Below, one piece after another: positions 19,344 to 27,693 of a DNA stretch of 64,000 nt. Below the pieces are notes generated by a model. That model saw only the letters and a list, made by a program, of their open reading frames with translations. It was not told the origin of the DNA and did not search any database. The first letter of the stretch is position 1; every line of letters starts with the position of its first letter. The translations under genes were made by a program, and so were the position numbers. The stretch comes from Mycobacteroides franklinii (GTDB lineage: Bacteria > Actinomycetota > Actinomycetes > Mycobacteriales > Mycobacteriaceae): contig NZ_MAFQ01000005.1 in the NCBI RefSeq assembly GCF_002013895.1, forward strand, positions 248,001 through 312,000. The letters are read 5' to 3'.

Positions 19344-20153
19344 ATGGCAGACGACGCTGCCGCTAAGGACGCCAAGAACGCGGATGAGTCCGCGGTGACC
19401 CCGGATGCGGAGAAGGCCGAATCTTCGGCTGCCGTTTCTTCGGAGGTTGAATCGGCGGCGGACGAGGCAACCGAACCCGCCGCAGAAGAGGTCGCCGACT
19501 TCGACGCGGAGGCGTCTGCGGCGGATGCCAAGGAGTCAGAAGATTCGAAGGACTCGAAGGACTCGAAGGACTCGAAGGACTCGAAGGACTCCAAGGACTC
19601 CAAGGACGCCGACGATTCCGATGACGAGGACATCAGCCTCGAACCGGATGAAGAGGAAAAGGACCCGAAGCGCATGCAGCGGCGCCACTGGTTGTGGACC
19701 GCAGCCGGTGTGGTGGCCATCGCGATCCTCGCTCAGGCGGCCATCATCGGGCGTCTCTACGAGGAGCAGCGCATTGAGGAGCGGTCGTCGCGCGAGGCAC
19801 TTACCGCGGCACAGGAATTCGCCAACGTCATGATCAACGTGGACAGCACCAAACTCGATGACAGCGCGACCAAGACCTTGGACCGGTCGACCGGCGATTT
19901 CAAGAAGAAGTACTCGGAGTCCAGCACCACGCTGCGACAGGTCATGATCGAGAACAAGGCCAAAGCGACAGGCGTCGTCGTGGATTCCGCGGTGAAGTCG
20001 GCGACACCGAACAAGGTAGAGGTGCTGCTGTTCATCGATCAGGCGGTGTCCAATGTGGCGATTCCGGATGCACGCATGGACCGCAGCCGCGTTCAGATAA
20101 CGATGGAGAAGATCGACGGCCGCTGGCTTGCCAGCGATGTCGAGCTGACCTAA
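19344..20153 (+). CDS. Mce-associated membrane protein with acidic repeat-rich N terminus
   Basis: A 269-residue protein. Residues 1-110 are a disordered Ala/Glu/Asp-rich region holding seven SKD triplets. A single membrane helix follows the basic RMQRRHWLWTAAG (about residues 112-137), and the last 120 residues form a small outside domain ending in VQITMEKIDGRWLASDVEL. This is the layout of Mas proteins encoded after mceF (like Rv0177-Rv0178), thought to stabilise Mce complexes. AGGAG precedes the ATG. The acidic cytoplasmic tail is unusually long. The second mce set in the window has no such gene. Confidence 0.88.
   Translation: MADDAAAKDAKNADESAVTPDAEKAESSAAVSSEVESAADEATEPAAEEVADFDAEASAADAKESEDSKDSKDSKDSKDSKDSKDSKDADDSDDEDISLEPDEEEKDPKRMQRRHWLWTAAGVVAIAILAQAAIIGRLYEEQRIEERSSREALTAAQEFANVMINVDSTKLDDSATKTLDRSTGDFKKKYSESSTTLRQVMIENKAKATGVVVDSAVKSATPNKVEVLLFIDQAVSNVAIPDARMDRSRVQITMEKIDGRWLASDVELT
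19545..19607 (+). repeat. in-frame 9-nt tandem repeat (7 copies, Ser-Lys-Asp)
   Basis: TCGAAGGAC repeats five times, followed by two copies of TCCAAGGAC, all in the frame of the Mce-associated protein. Near-identical units at the DNA level suggest recent slippage expansion, so copy number may vary between strains. Confidence 0.9.
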
Positions 20154-20166
20154 GAGCTCCACCCCG

Positions 20167-20646
20167 ATGAGTGTCGGTGGGCTGCTGCTCGTCGCCCTGG
20201 GGATCGCCATCGGCATGGTCGGCATCGTGGTGCCGATGGTTCCCGGCACGGGGCTGGTGGTGCTTTCCATCGGAGCGTGGGCGCTTGTCGAATCCACCAC
20301 AAAGGCCTGGGTGGTCCTGGGAATTGTGGTCGCACTGGCTGTTGCAACGACGGTGACGAAGTATGTGTGGCCGGCGGCGCGGATGCGTGAGGCGGGGGTG
20401 CCCGCGCTCAGCCTGGTGCTGGGTGGGATGGCGGCGATCATCGGCTTTTTCGTGATCCCGGTGGTGGGTTTGGTTATCGGCTTCGTGCTGGGCATCTACC
20501 TTGCGGAGTTCATCCGGCGCAGCAGCCAGCGACAGGCATGGGCCGCGACCGTGACAGCGGTGAAGGCGGTGGCCACCTCGATCGGTATCGAGATGGTGGG
20601 CGCCATGGTGTCGGCGGGAATTTGGCTCGGCGCCGTTCTGGTCTGA
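20167..20646 (+). CDS. DUF456 small membrane protein
   Basis: A 159-residue integral membrane protein of the DUF456 family. It starts directly with a hydrophobic helix, has GIVVPMVPGTGLVVLSIGAWAL (residues 18-39), a second pair of helices, and the Gly-rich GFFVIPVVGLVIGFVLGIYLAEF typical of the family, whose function is unknown. It begins 13 nt after the Mce-associated gene, so it probably belongs to the mce transcript. It is convergent with ptpB, 14 nt away. Confidence 0.85.
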   Translation: MSVGGLLLVALGIAIGMVGIVVPMVPGTGLVVLSIGAWALVESTTKAWVVLGIVVALAVATTVTKYVWPAARMREAGVPALSLVLGGMAAIIGFFVIPVVGLVIGFVLGIYLAEFIRRSSQRQAWAATVTAVKAVATSIGIEMVGAMVSAGIWLGAVLV

Positions 20647-20660
20647 GCTGCCCGACAGAA

Positions 20661-21491
20661 TCAGGTGAGCGCGGCGCGCAGCGCGTTCAGCCGCTCGTCA
20701 TCGATCCCGGCGGCCCTGAGCATTGCCTCGGGTGACCCGAAAACGTTTGCGACTTGGCTGAATCCGGTTTCGAGGTACTCCTCGCGGACTCCGAGCACCT
20801 CGTCGGAGAGCATCGCGGCCATGGTCTGCGCGAGCTCGGGTTCGGCCGCATCCATCTGCGCAGAGATATGGGCCCGCATCGCGCCGATCGCTGCGTTGCT
20901 GCGCAAGTAGTCGGCGGCAATATCGCCGTAGTCGATGCCGACCGAGTGCAGCACCAGCCCGACGAGGATTCCGGTTCGGTCCTTGCCCGCCGCACAGTGC
21001 ACCAACGCCGTTGCGCCGCTGGCAAGTTGAGTCGCCACCGATTTGAGGGCGACCAGGGTGCCCGGGAGTTCGACGAACCGGCGGTACTCGGCCAGCATGA
21101 ACTCCACCTGCGATGCCGGGTCGGGGCCGCGGCCCGAGGTCATGCTCTCGAGCATCATCTGCCGGTAGGCGATTTCGTGCGGGGCGCGCTCCTCTCCGGC
21201 TGCTGGGGTGGCGAACGGAACCTCGTGCACCCGAATTCCGTCGTCTACCCTGTCGGATCCCGTGCGGGCGATCTCGGTGGGGCTGCGCAGGTCGTACAGA
21301 TCGGTGACGCCGAAGGCGCGTAGTGTCTGGGCGCCGGCCGGGGTCAGACCGCTGAGCTCGGAGGAGCGGAAGAGCACCCCGGGCCGGATGGTGACGGGGG
21401 AATCCGCTCCACCGACGTCCCGGAAGTTCCAAATACCCTCGACGGGATTGTCTGCGGAGGACGCCTTCGACTCGGCGCTGGAGATCGTCAC
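20661..21491 (-). CDS. ptpB: tyrosine-protein phosphatase PtpB-like
   Basis: A 276-residue phosphatase of the PtpB family (like M. tuberculosis Rv0153c, a secreted protein- and phosphoinositide-phosphatase of infected macrophages). The P-loop is VHCAAGKDRTGI with nucleophile Cys166 and the family-specific Lys-Asp. The N-terminal GIWNFRDVGG and the FRSSELSGLT, TDLYDLRSPTEI segments also match. There is no obvious signal peptide, as in PtpB. The start is a GTG that overlaps the stop of the MFS gene (GTGA), so the two are coupled. Secretion in this organism is inferred only from the orthologue. Confidence 0.92.
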   Translation of the reverse strand: MTISSAESKASSADNPVEGIWNFRDVGGADSPVTIRPGVLFRSSELSGLTPAGAQTLRAFGVTDLYDLRSPTEIARTGSDRVDDGIRVHEVPFATPAAGEERAPHEIAYRQMMLESMTSGRGPDPASQVEFMLAEYRRFVELPGTLVALKSVATQLASGATALVHCAAGKDRTGILVGLVLHSVGIDYGDIAADYLRSNAAIGAMRAHISAQMDAAEPELAQTMAAMLSDEVLGVREEYLETGFSQVANVFGSPEAMLRAAGIDDERLNALRAALT

Positions 21492-22756
21492 ACCCCCACG
21501 GTAGCGGGCGCCTTTTCGCCGACGCTCTCACCCGGTTTATGGCGGAACAGCACGAAGAACGCGACCGCGACTACCAACGCGTATCCGGCGAAGCTCAGCC
21601 AGATGCCGTGCCAATCCTTGCTGTCGTCGGGATAGGTGAAGAAGTGCTCGATGACCGCTCCGCTGATGAGGCTGCCCAGCATGGCACCGAGTCCGTTGGT
21701 CATGAGCATGAACAGGCCCTGTGCGCTGGCCCGGATCGCGGGGCCGCATTGGTCCTCGACGAACAGCTGGCCTGAGACGTTGAAGAAGTCGAAGGCCATG
21801 CCGTAGACGATGCAGGACAGCACGATCATCCACAGCCCGTCTCCGGGGTTGCCGTAGGCGAACAGACCAAAACGCAAGGTCCACGCCACCATGCTCATGA
21901 GCATGACCGTCTTGATTCCGAAGCGGCGCAAGAAGAATGGGATGGCCAGAATGAACAGTGTCTCGGATATCTGCGAGATGGACATGATGATGGCCGGATG
22001 CTCGACCGCGAAGAGGTTCTTGTACTCCGCGATATTGGCGAAATCGTGGAGGAATGTGTCGCCGTAGGCGTTGGTGAGTTGCAGGGCTCCACCGAGCAGC
22101 ATTGCGAAGAGAAAGAACACCGCCATCGTGCGGTGACGGAACAGCGTGAAGGCGGTGAGCCCGAATCTGTCGGCGAAGGTGCCGCTGTGCGCACGATCCA
22201 GCTTCGGAGGGCATGCGGGCAGGGTGAACGCGTAGAGACCGAGGATGACGGCCGCCGTGCCGGCCACGTAGAACTGGCCGGCCGAGGTTTCAAGGTTCAG
22301 CAGACTCACCGTGTGCAGCGCGGCGATGAATCCGATGGTGCCCCATACCCGGATAGGCGGGAAGTTGATGACGGTGTCCTTGCCCGCGTCCTTGAGTGCG
22401 TTGAAGGCGACAGTGATGGCCAGCGACAGCGTGGGCATGTAGCAGAGCATGTTGAGGAGCAGCACCCAGAAGAAGAGCGTGGGGCTGGACACCAGGGGGA
22501 GACTGAATAACGCCGCCGCGCCACCCAAATGCAATATCCCATAAAGTCTTTCGGCGTTAACCCACTTATCGGCGATTATCCCCATGATCGGCGGCGTGAT
22601 GATCGCGGCGATCCCCATGGTGGAGAAGGCGGCGCCGAAGTGCGTCCCGGACCAGTGTTTGTTGTTGAACCAGTACGCCCCGAGCGTGAGCAGCCATGCT
22701 CCCCACACGAAGAACTGCAGGAAGTTCATGACGACAAGGCGGGCCGAGAGGTTCAT
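21488..22756 (-). CDS. MFS transporter, nucleoside:H+ symporter (NupG/XapB) type
   Basis: A 422-residue, 12-helix major facilitator. The N terminus MNLSARLVVMNFLQFFVWGAWLLTLGAYW is the hallmark of the nucleoside:H+ symporter family, as is GIIADKWVNAERLYGILHLGGA. Segments such as VWGTIGFIAA and the C-terminal SGAVIEHFF fit. Transport of nucleosides is inferred by family; specificity cannot be read. The open frame extends upstream through the opposite kinase gene, so the start is set at ATG 22756, which fits the family N terminus. Its stop overlaps the ptpB start. Confidence 0.88.
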   Translation of the reverse strand: MNLSARLVVMNFLQFFVWGAWLLTLGAYWFNNKHWSGTHFGAAFSTMGIAAIITPPIMGIIADKWVNAERLYGILHLGGAAALFSLPLVSSPTLFFWVLLLNMLCYMPTLSLAITVAFNALKDAGKDTVINFPPIRVWGTIGFIAALHTVSLLNLETSAGQFYVAGTAAVILGLYAFTLPACPPKLDRAHSGTFADRFGLTAFTLFRHRTMAVFFLFAMLLGGALQLTNAYGDTFLHDFANIAEYKNLFAVEHPAIIMSISQISETLFILAIPFFLRRFGIKTVMLMSMVAWTLRFGLFAYGNPGDGLWMIVLSCIVYGMAFDFFNVSGQLFVEDQCGPAIRASAQGLFMLMTNGLGAMLGSLISGAVIEHFFTYPDDSKDWHGIWLSFAGYALVVAVAFFVLFRHKPGESVGEKAPATVGV

Positions 22757-22870
22757 TGGACACCAATACTGGGGGACATCGGCCCAGTTAGCAGCGCAAC
22801 CGGGGTGCGAATAGGCAAAGAATGCCCCGGCCCCTCGCTTGCGGTTTGTGTCGTCAGGTAAACATGACCC

Positions 22871-23929
22871 ATGCACGATGACGTGACACCCGATGCCGAT
22901 GCTATTCCCGCGAGTCTGCTGGAGTACCTCAACCGTGAGCTGGGGGAGGAAGTCAGCGTCCGCAGGCTCTCGGCCGGGCATTCGAACCTGACCTATGTGG
23001 TCACCGGAACCTCTGGTACGCAGTGGATTATGCGGCGCCCCCCGTTTGGGCGCCTGCAGGCGGGCGCGCACGATGTGATGCGTGAGTATCGGGTGCTTGA
23101 CGCACTCAGTACCGCGCAGGTGCGGGTGCCGCGCGTGACGCTGGCCAGCACCGATGCCGAGATCTTTGGCGCTCCGTTCTATCTGATGGAGCGGCAGGAA
23201 GGGGAGGTGATCCGGGACGTCTCGCCCGAATGGTTCGTAGGCCCGGTCCGGAGCACGCTGATCCTGGATTTGGCGGTCGCGCTCGCCGAGATTCACAATG
23301 CGGATCCGATGCGGTTGGTCGAGGCCAAGCTGGGACGTGAATCCGGCTACCTGGCACGGCAATTGAAGACATGGGGTGGGCAATGGGAGTCCATCAAGGA
23401 GCTGCCTACCGGTCGTGATCTTGAGGATCACACGGCGATTACCGCATGGCTCACCGAGAATTACCCCGGGGACCGCCCGGCGGCCGTGGTGCACGGTGAC
23501 TACAAACTGGACAACGTGCTCGTCGACCCGAAGACGTCGCGGATCACCGCGGTGCTGGACTGGGAGATGGCGACCGTCGGTGATCCGCTGGCCGACCTGG
23601 GGTACCTGCTGTACATGACCCCCGAGCCGGGTGGTGAGGTCGCCATGTCCGAGCTCACCGGGTCGGTGACCGCGCAGGAGGGGTGCCCCTCGCACGCCGA
23701 GATTGCCGAGGCCTATCGCGCGGCTCGCACGGGTGATCAAAGCTATTGGACACCAGAGGATTTGATCTACTACCAGGTGCTGGGAGGATGGAAGCTCGCC
23801 ACTCTCTTGGAAGTGTCCTATCAACGACATCTGGCAGGCACCACCGATGACCCCTTCTTCGCGGAGCTGGAACAGGGCGTTCCCCGATTGCTTTCGGTGG
23901 CCCGCAGCCTGATTCCAACCGCTGGTTAG
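22871..23929 (+). CDS. APH-fold phosphotransferase (ACAD10/11-like kinase domain)
   Basis: A 352-residue protein with the aminoglycoside-phosphotransferase fold. It has a glycine/aromatic start (LSAGHSNLTYVV, WIMRRPP), the catalytic loop VVHGDYKLDNVLVDP with His208 and Asp210, and the metal-binding AVLDWEMATVGDPLADLGYL. In mycobacteria this branch sits beside acyl-CoA dehydrogenases or crotonases and resembles the kinase domain of ACAD10/ACAD11, which phosphorylates 4-hydroxyacyl-CoA. A crotonase follows here after 46 nt. Antibiotic phosphorylation is therefore less likely than a role in hydroxyacyl-CoA breakdown; this is inference. Confidence 0.85.
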   Translation: MHDDVTPDADAIPASLLEYLNRELGEEVSVRRLSAGHSNLTYVVTGTSGTQWIMRRPPFGRLQAGAHDVMREYRVLDALSTAQVRVPRVTLASTDAEIFGAPFYLMERQEGEVIRDVSPEWFVGPVRSTLILDLAVALAEIHNADPMRLVEAKLGRESGYLARQLKTWGGQWESIKELPTGRDLEDHTAITAWLTENYPGDRPAAVVHGDYKLDNVLVDPKTSRITAVLDWEMATVGDPLADLGYLLYMTPEPGGEVAMSELTGSVTAQEGCPSHAEIAEAYRAARTGDQSYWTPEDLIYYQVLGGWKLATLLEVSYQRHLAGTTDDPFFAELEQGVPRLLSVARSLIPTAG

Positions 23930-23975
23930 CATCAACCACACATCCACCGACTCACTCACTACGCAGAGGAATGCC

Positions 23976-24734
23976 ATGGCCGACGAAGTCCTGATCGAAC
24001 AGCGTGACCGTGTCCTATTGATCACCATCAACCGTCCGGACGCGCGTAACGCGGTCAACAGGGCCGTCAGTCAAGGGCTGGCCGCCGCCGCGGATCAGCT
24101 CGACAGTTCCGATGACCTCTCCGTCGCCATCATCACCGGTGCGGGCGGAAACTTCTGCGCCGGAATGGATCTCAAGGCATTTGTGAGCGGTGAGGCGGTG
24201 CTGTCCGAGCGCGGTCTCGGCTTCACCAACGTGCCACCACGCAAGCCGATCATCGCCGCGGTGGAGGGTTTCGCGCTGGCCGGCGGTACCGAGCTGGTGC
24301 TGTCCTGCGATCTGGTGGTGGCGGGGCGCAGCGCCAAGTTCGGCATCCCCGAGGTCAAGCGTGGGCTGGTGGCCGGTGCCGGCGGCCTGCTGCGTCTGCC
24401 GAACCGGATCCCGTATCAGGTCGCCATGGAGCTGGCGCTCACCGGTGACTCGTTCACCGCGGAGGACGCTGCCAAGTACGGGTTCATCAACCGGCTCGTC
24501 GACGACGGGCAGGCTCTGGATACCGCGCTGGAGCTGGCCACCAAGATCACCGCGAACGGTCCGTTGGCCGTCGCTGCAACCAAGCGCATCATCATCGAGT
24601 CCGCGAGCTGGGCGCCCGAGGAGGCCTTCGTCAAGCAGGGCGAGATCCTCATGCCGATCTTCGTGTCCGAGGACGCCAAGGAGGGAGCGAAGGCGTTCGC
24701 CGAGAAGCGCCCCGCGGTCTGGCAGGGCAAGTAA
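23976..24734 (+). CDS. enoyl-CoA hydratase/isomerase (crotonase family)
   Basis: A 252-residue crotonase. The CoA-binding and oxyanion segments are ITGAGGNFCAGMDLKAF (around residue 55) and VEGFALAGGTELVLSCDLVVA, with FGIPEVKRGLVAGAGG bearing the glutamate expected in hydratases. The C-terminal helix has KEGAKAFAEKRPAVW. It probably hydrates or isomerises an enoyl-CoA; the exact substrate is not readable. It lies behind the APH-fold kinase and probably shares its transcript. A 175-nt gap to the next gene contains the palindrome TGTACGTACA at 24869-24878. Confidence 0.9.
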   Translation: MADEVLIEQRDRVLLITINRPDARNAVNRAVSQGLAAAADQLDSSDDLSVAIITGAGGNFCAGMDLKAFVSGEAVLSERGLGFTNVPPRKPIIAAVEGFALAGGTELVLSCDLVVAGRSAKFGIPEVKRGLVAGAGGLLRLPNRIPYQVAMELALTGDSFTAEDAAKYGFINRLVDDGQALDTALELATKITANGPLAVAATKRIIIESASWAPEEAFVKQGEILMPIFVSEDAKEGAKAFAEKRPAVWQGK

Positions 24735-24909
24735 CTTCTCCCCCCATCTGCTCGCAGTGGGGTGCTGGTGGCCTGCGAATGGACCAGTGGCGCTCCCAGC
24801 CAATCGGCGTACTGTAGTTAGTTGTGCGAACTTGTCATAGGTAAAACGCCTTGACCTGCATTTTTAAATGTACGTACACCTGACATGCAAGTTTGATGGG
24901 AGACCTGCT

Positions 24910-25842
24910 GTGGCCAGAACCGAAGGTGACACCTGGGACATCGTGACGAGCGTGGGAGCGACCGCGCTCATTGTCTCGGCGATGCGTGCGGTGGAGGCAC
25001 GCAAGCCCGATCCGCTTGCACAGGACGAGTACGCGCAGCATTTCGTCGCCGCGACGAAGGTCGAGGCGCCGATCTTCTCCGAGCTACTCGACGATTCCGC
25101 CGTCGCGGCGGAGCCCGACGTGCAACTGTTCTCGAGCTACCTTGGCGCGCGGACCAAATACTTCGATGAGTTCTTCCTGGCCGCGGGGGAGGCGGGCATT
25201 CGGCAGGCAGTGATCCTGGCGGCGGGCCTCGATGTACGGGGATACCGTCTGCCCTGGGCAGCGGGCACCACGGTCTACGAGCTAGACCTCCCGAAGGTGC
25301 TTGAGTTCAAGAAGCAGGTTCTCGACGAGCAGGGTGCACGGGCCACGGCGACCGTGCACGAACTGCATGTGGATCTGCGCGACGATTGGCCGCTGGCGCT
25401 CAAGGCCGCGGGATTCGATCCTTCATTGCCGACGGCGTGGCTTGCCGAGGGACTGCTGCCCTTCCTGCCCGGAGCCGCCCAGGACCTGCTGTTCCAGCGG
25501 ATTGTCGACCTTTCTGCGCCCGGAAGCCGAGTTGCCGTAGAGGATTTCGGCGCTCCCGGGAATCAGGCGGATCGGATGTCGAACGCGATGGAGAACGAGG
25601 ACGGCGCGCTACAGCGGATCTTCAAGAGCATTACCGAGGAAGATGCCGCCCCGTCGAGCCTGTGGTTCGGCGATGAGCGCGAGGATCCGGCGCAGTGGTT
25701 GACCAACCACGGATGGACCGTCGAGGCGACCACCGCCGGCGAACTTCTGAAGCGATACAACCGGGCTCCGCTGGCGGGCCAGCACGAACTCACCGACGCC
25801 ATGGGACAAAGTCGGTACTTCACCGCGGTGCTCGGCGCGTAG
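24910..25842 (+). CDS. TIGR00027-family methyltransferase, tandem copy 1
   Basis: A 310-residue member of the PF04072/TIGR00027 family. It shows [89 protein letters not shown] and LSAPGSRVAVE. I use the GTG at 24910 (VARTEGDTW), with GGGAGA about 8 nt upstream; an in-frame ATG 42 nt earlier would add a non-conserved leader that covers the palindrome. It leads a run of four such genes with gaps of 2, 1 and 12 nt, so they are one operon. Confidence 0.9.
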   Translation: MARTEGDTWDIVTSVGATALIVSAMRAVEARKPDPLAQDEYAQHFVAATKVEAPIFSELLDDSAVAAEPDVQLFSSYLGARTKYFDEFFLAAGEAGIRQAVILAAGLDVRGYRLPWAAGTTVYELDLPKVLEFKKQVLDEQGARATATVHELHVDLRDDWPLALKAAGFDPSLPTAWLAEGLLPFLPGAAQDLLFQRIVDLSAPGSRVAVEDFGAPGNQADRMSNAMENEDGALQRIFKSITEEDAAPSSLWFGDEREDPAQWLTNHGWTVEATTAGELLKRYNRAPLAGQHELTDAMGQSRYFTAVLGA

Positions 25843-25844
25843 GC

Positions 25845-26753
25845 ATGGTGCGCACCGAGGGGGACTCCTGGGACATCGTGACGAGCGTCGGCTACACGGC
25901 GCTCGCGGTGGCGGCGGGACGCGCACTCGACGCCAAGTTGGATCCGCCGCTGGCATATGACGAGCACGCCGCCGGTTTCGTGGCGGCGGCGGGCGCACCG
26001 AAGCTTGCCGCGGCGGTGGCCAGTGGAGATATGACAAGCGCTGCGGCCTTCAACGCGCAGTGGGTCGGCGTCCGGACGCGATTTTTCGATAACTTCTTCG
26101 CCGACGCGGCAGGTGCCGGAGTGCGTCAGCACGTGATTTTGGCCGCCGGGTTGGATTCGCGCGCATACCGATTGCCGTGGCCCGCCGTGACGACCGTTTT
26201 CGAGTTGGATCAGCCGAAGGTGTTGCAGTTCAAGGATGAGGTCTTGCGGCGATCCGGTGCGCAGCCGAGTGCTATTCGGGTGACGGTGGCCGTCGACCTG
26301 CGGGACGATTGGCCGACCGCCTTGCGCGAGGCGGGTTTTGACGCCGGTCAGCCGACGGGATGGATTCTCGAGGGGCTGTTGCCCTATCTACCGGGTGCGG
26401 CGCAGGATGCTTTGTTCGAAAGGCTGAATGAGTTGTCGGCCCCCGGCAGCCGGGTGGCCGCCGAACTGGGTCCCAACCCTGGAGAACTGGAGCGTCTTGC
26501 GGCTTCCATCGCGACGGTTGTTGACGACACCAGTGACGGTGAGGCACAACCGAATCTGCGTGACCTGTGGTTCGACGATCCGCGGGTGGACACCAAGGCC
26601 TGGTTGGCCGAGCGCGGTTGGACGGTTACCGATGCCAACCTGATAGACGCCGCGGTGACCTACGGCCGGCCACTGCACGATCTGCCACAAGCATTTGAAA
26701 AGTTCCTGAGCACCAAGTTCTTTACCGCTATCCGAGACCATCCGAGAGGCTGA
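25845..26753 (+). CDS. TIGR00027-family methyltransferase, tandem copy 2
   Basis: A 302-residue paralogue. Motifs: [89 protein letters not shown] and LSAPGSRVAAE. The usual AWLAEGLL is replaced by GWILEGLL, and the tail is more diverged than in copies 3 and 4. The start ATG is 2 nt past the previous stop; an earlier in-frame start would lie deep inside copy 1. Confidence 0.9.
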   Translation: MVRTEGDSWDIVTSVGYTALAVAAGRALDAKLDPPLAYDEHAAGFVAAAGAPKLAAAVASGDMTSAAAFNAQWVGVRTRFFDNFFADAAGAGVRQHVILAAGLDSRAYRLPWPAVTTVFELDQPKVLQFKDEVLRRSGAQPSAIRVTVAVDLRDDWPTALREAGFDAGQPTGWILEGLLPYLPGAAQDALFERLNELSAPGSRVAAELGPNPGELERLAASIATVVDDTSDGEAQPNLRDLWFDDPRVDTKAWLAERGWTVTDANLIDAAVTYGRPLHDLPQAFEKFLSTKFFTAIRDHPRG

Positions 26754-26754
26754 G

Positions 26755-27681
26755 ATGACAAGCACCGACCAAGAAAGCTGGACCCGCAGCGACGGTGACT
26801 CCTGGGACATCGTGTCCAGCGTGGGGTACACCGCACTCGGCGTCAGCGCACAGCGCGCCGTGGAGAGCGAGCGGCCCGACGCGCTGATCGTGGACCAGTT
26901 CGCCAAGCACTTCGTTCTCGCCGCGGGCGAACCACATTTGATCGAGACGATTACCAAACGTGATGCGCCGCAGGCATCCCCATTCGAGTATCTGCGCGGC
27001 ATGGGCATGCGCAGCCGATTCTTCGACGAGTTCTTCCTCGACGCGGCGGCCGCCGGGATCAAGCAGGCGGTGATCTTGGCAGCGGGGCTGGACTCGCGGG
27101 CACATCGGCTTGCATGGCCCGCCGGTGTCACGGTGTACGAGCTGGATCAGCCGCAGGTGCTCGCCTTCAAGGACGGCGTGTATGCCGAGCAGGGCGCCGC
27201 ACCGACCTGTGATCGCCGCGCCGTCGCCGTCGACCTGCGCGATGACTGGCCAGCCGCACTCGCGGAGGCCGGATTCGATCCCGGCCAGCCCACCGCATGG
27301 TCGGCCGAAGGGCTGCTGCCGTACTTGCCCGCGACGGCGCAAGACCTGCTGTTCGAGCGGATCGCTGAACTGTCCGCGCCTGGTAGCCGCGCCGCCATCG
27401 AGGGCCCGACGGGCACGCTTGGGATGAGTCAGTTCGCGAAGGTGGAACAGAAGTACCGGTCCGAAAAGGACACCTTCGGCAAGATCGACATCACCGGACT
27501 GTTCTATGACGAGGAGAAGACGCCACCTATCGAGTGGTTCTCGGCGCGCGGATGGAACACCGAGGGGCTGGACATGTTCGATCTGGCCGACCGCTACGGC
27601 GTCGAGCATCCGGAAGTCCCGGAGGACATCCGGGAGCTGGCCGGCGCCATGCACTACCTGACTTGCACCTTGCCTGCCTGA
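26755..27681 (+). CDS. TIGR00027-family methyltransferase, tandem copy 3
   Basis: A 308-residue paralogue, closest to copy 4. Both share SDGDSWDIVSSVG, TAWSAEGL in place of AWLAEGL, a tail with KIDITGLFYDEE, and identical length. SAM motif VILAAGLDSRAHRLAWPAG and VYELDQPQVLAFK are intact. The start is one nt after the copy 2 stop. The close match with copy 4 points to the most recent duplication in the run. Confidence 0.9.
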   Translation: MTSTDQESWTRSDGDSWDIVSSVGYTALGVSAQRAVESERPDALIVDQFAKHFVLAAGEPHLIETITKRDAPQASPFEYLRGMGMRSRFFDEFFLDAAAAGIKQAVILAAGLDSRAHRLAWPAGVTVYELDQPQVLAFKDGVYAEQGAAPTCDRRAVAVDLRDDWPAALAEAGFDPGQPTAWSAEGLLPYLPATAQDLLFERIAELSAPGSRAAIEGPTGTLGMSQFAKVEQKYRSEKDTFGKIDITGLFYDEEKTPPIEWFSARGWNTEGLDMFDLADRYGVEHPEVPEDIRELAGAMHYLTCTLPA

Positions 27682-27693
27682 AAGGATCTATCA

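Noticed and set aside
19545..19607. Tandem repeat considered as a CRISPR-like array
   Set aside because: The units are 9 nt without spacers and are in frame with a protein, so it is a coding repeat.
22757..24058. Open minus-strand frame continuing upstream of the MFS transporter, making an 856-aa product
   Set aside because: The extra part runs antisense through the APH-fold kinase gene, has no family match, and the transporter has a natural ATG with a family-typical N terminus at 22756.
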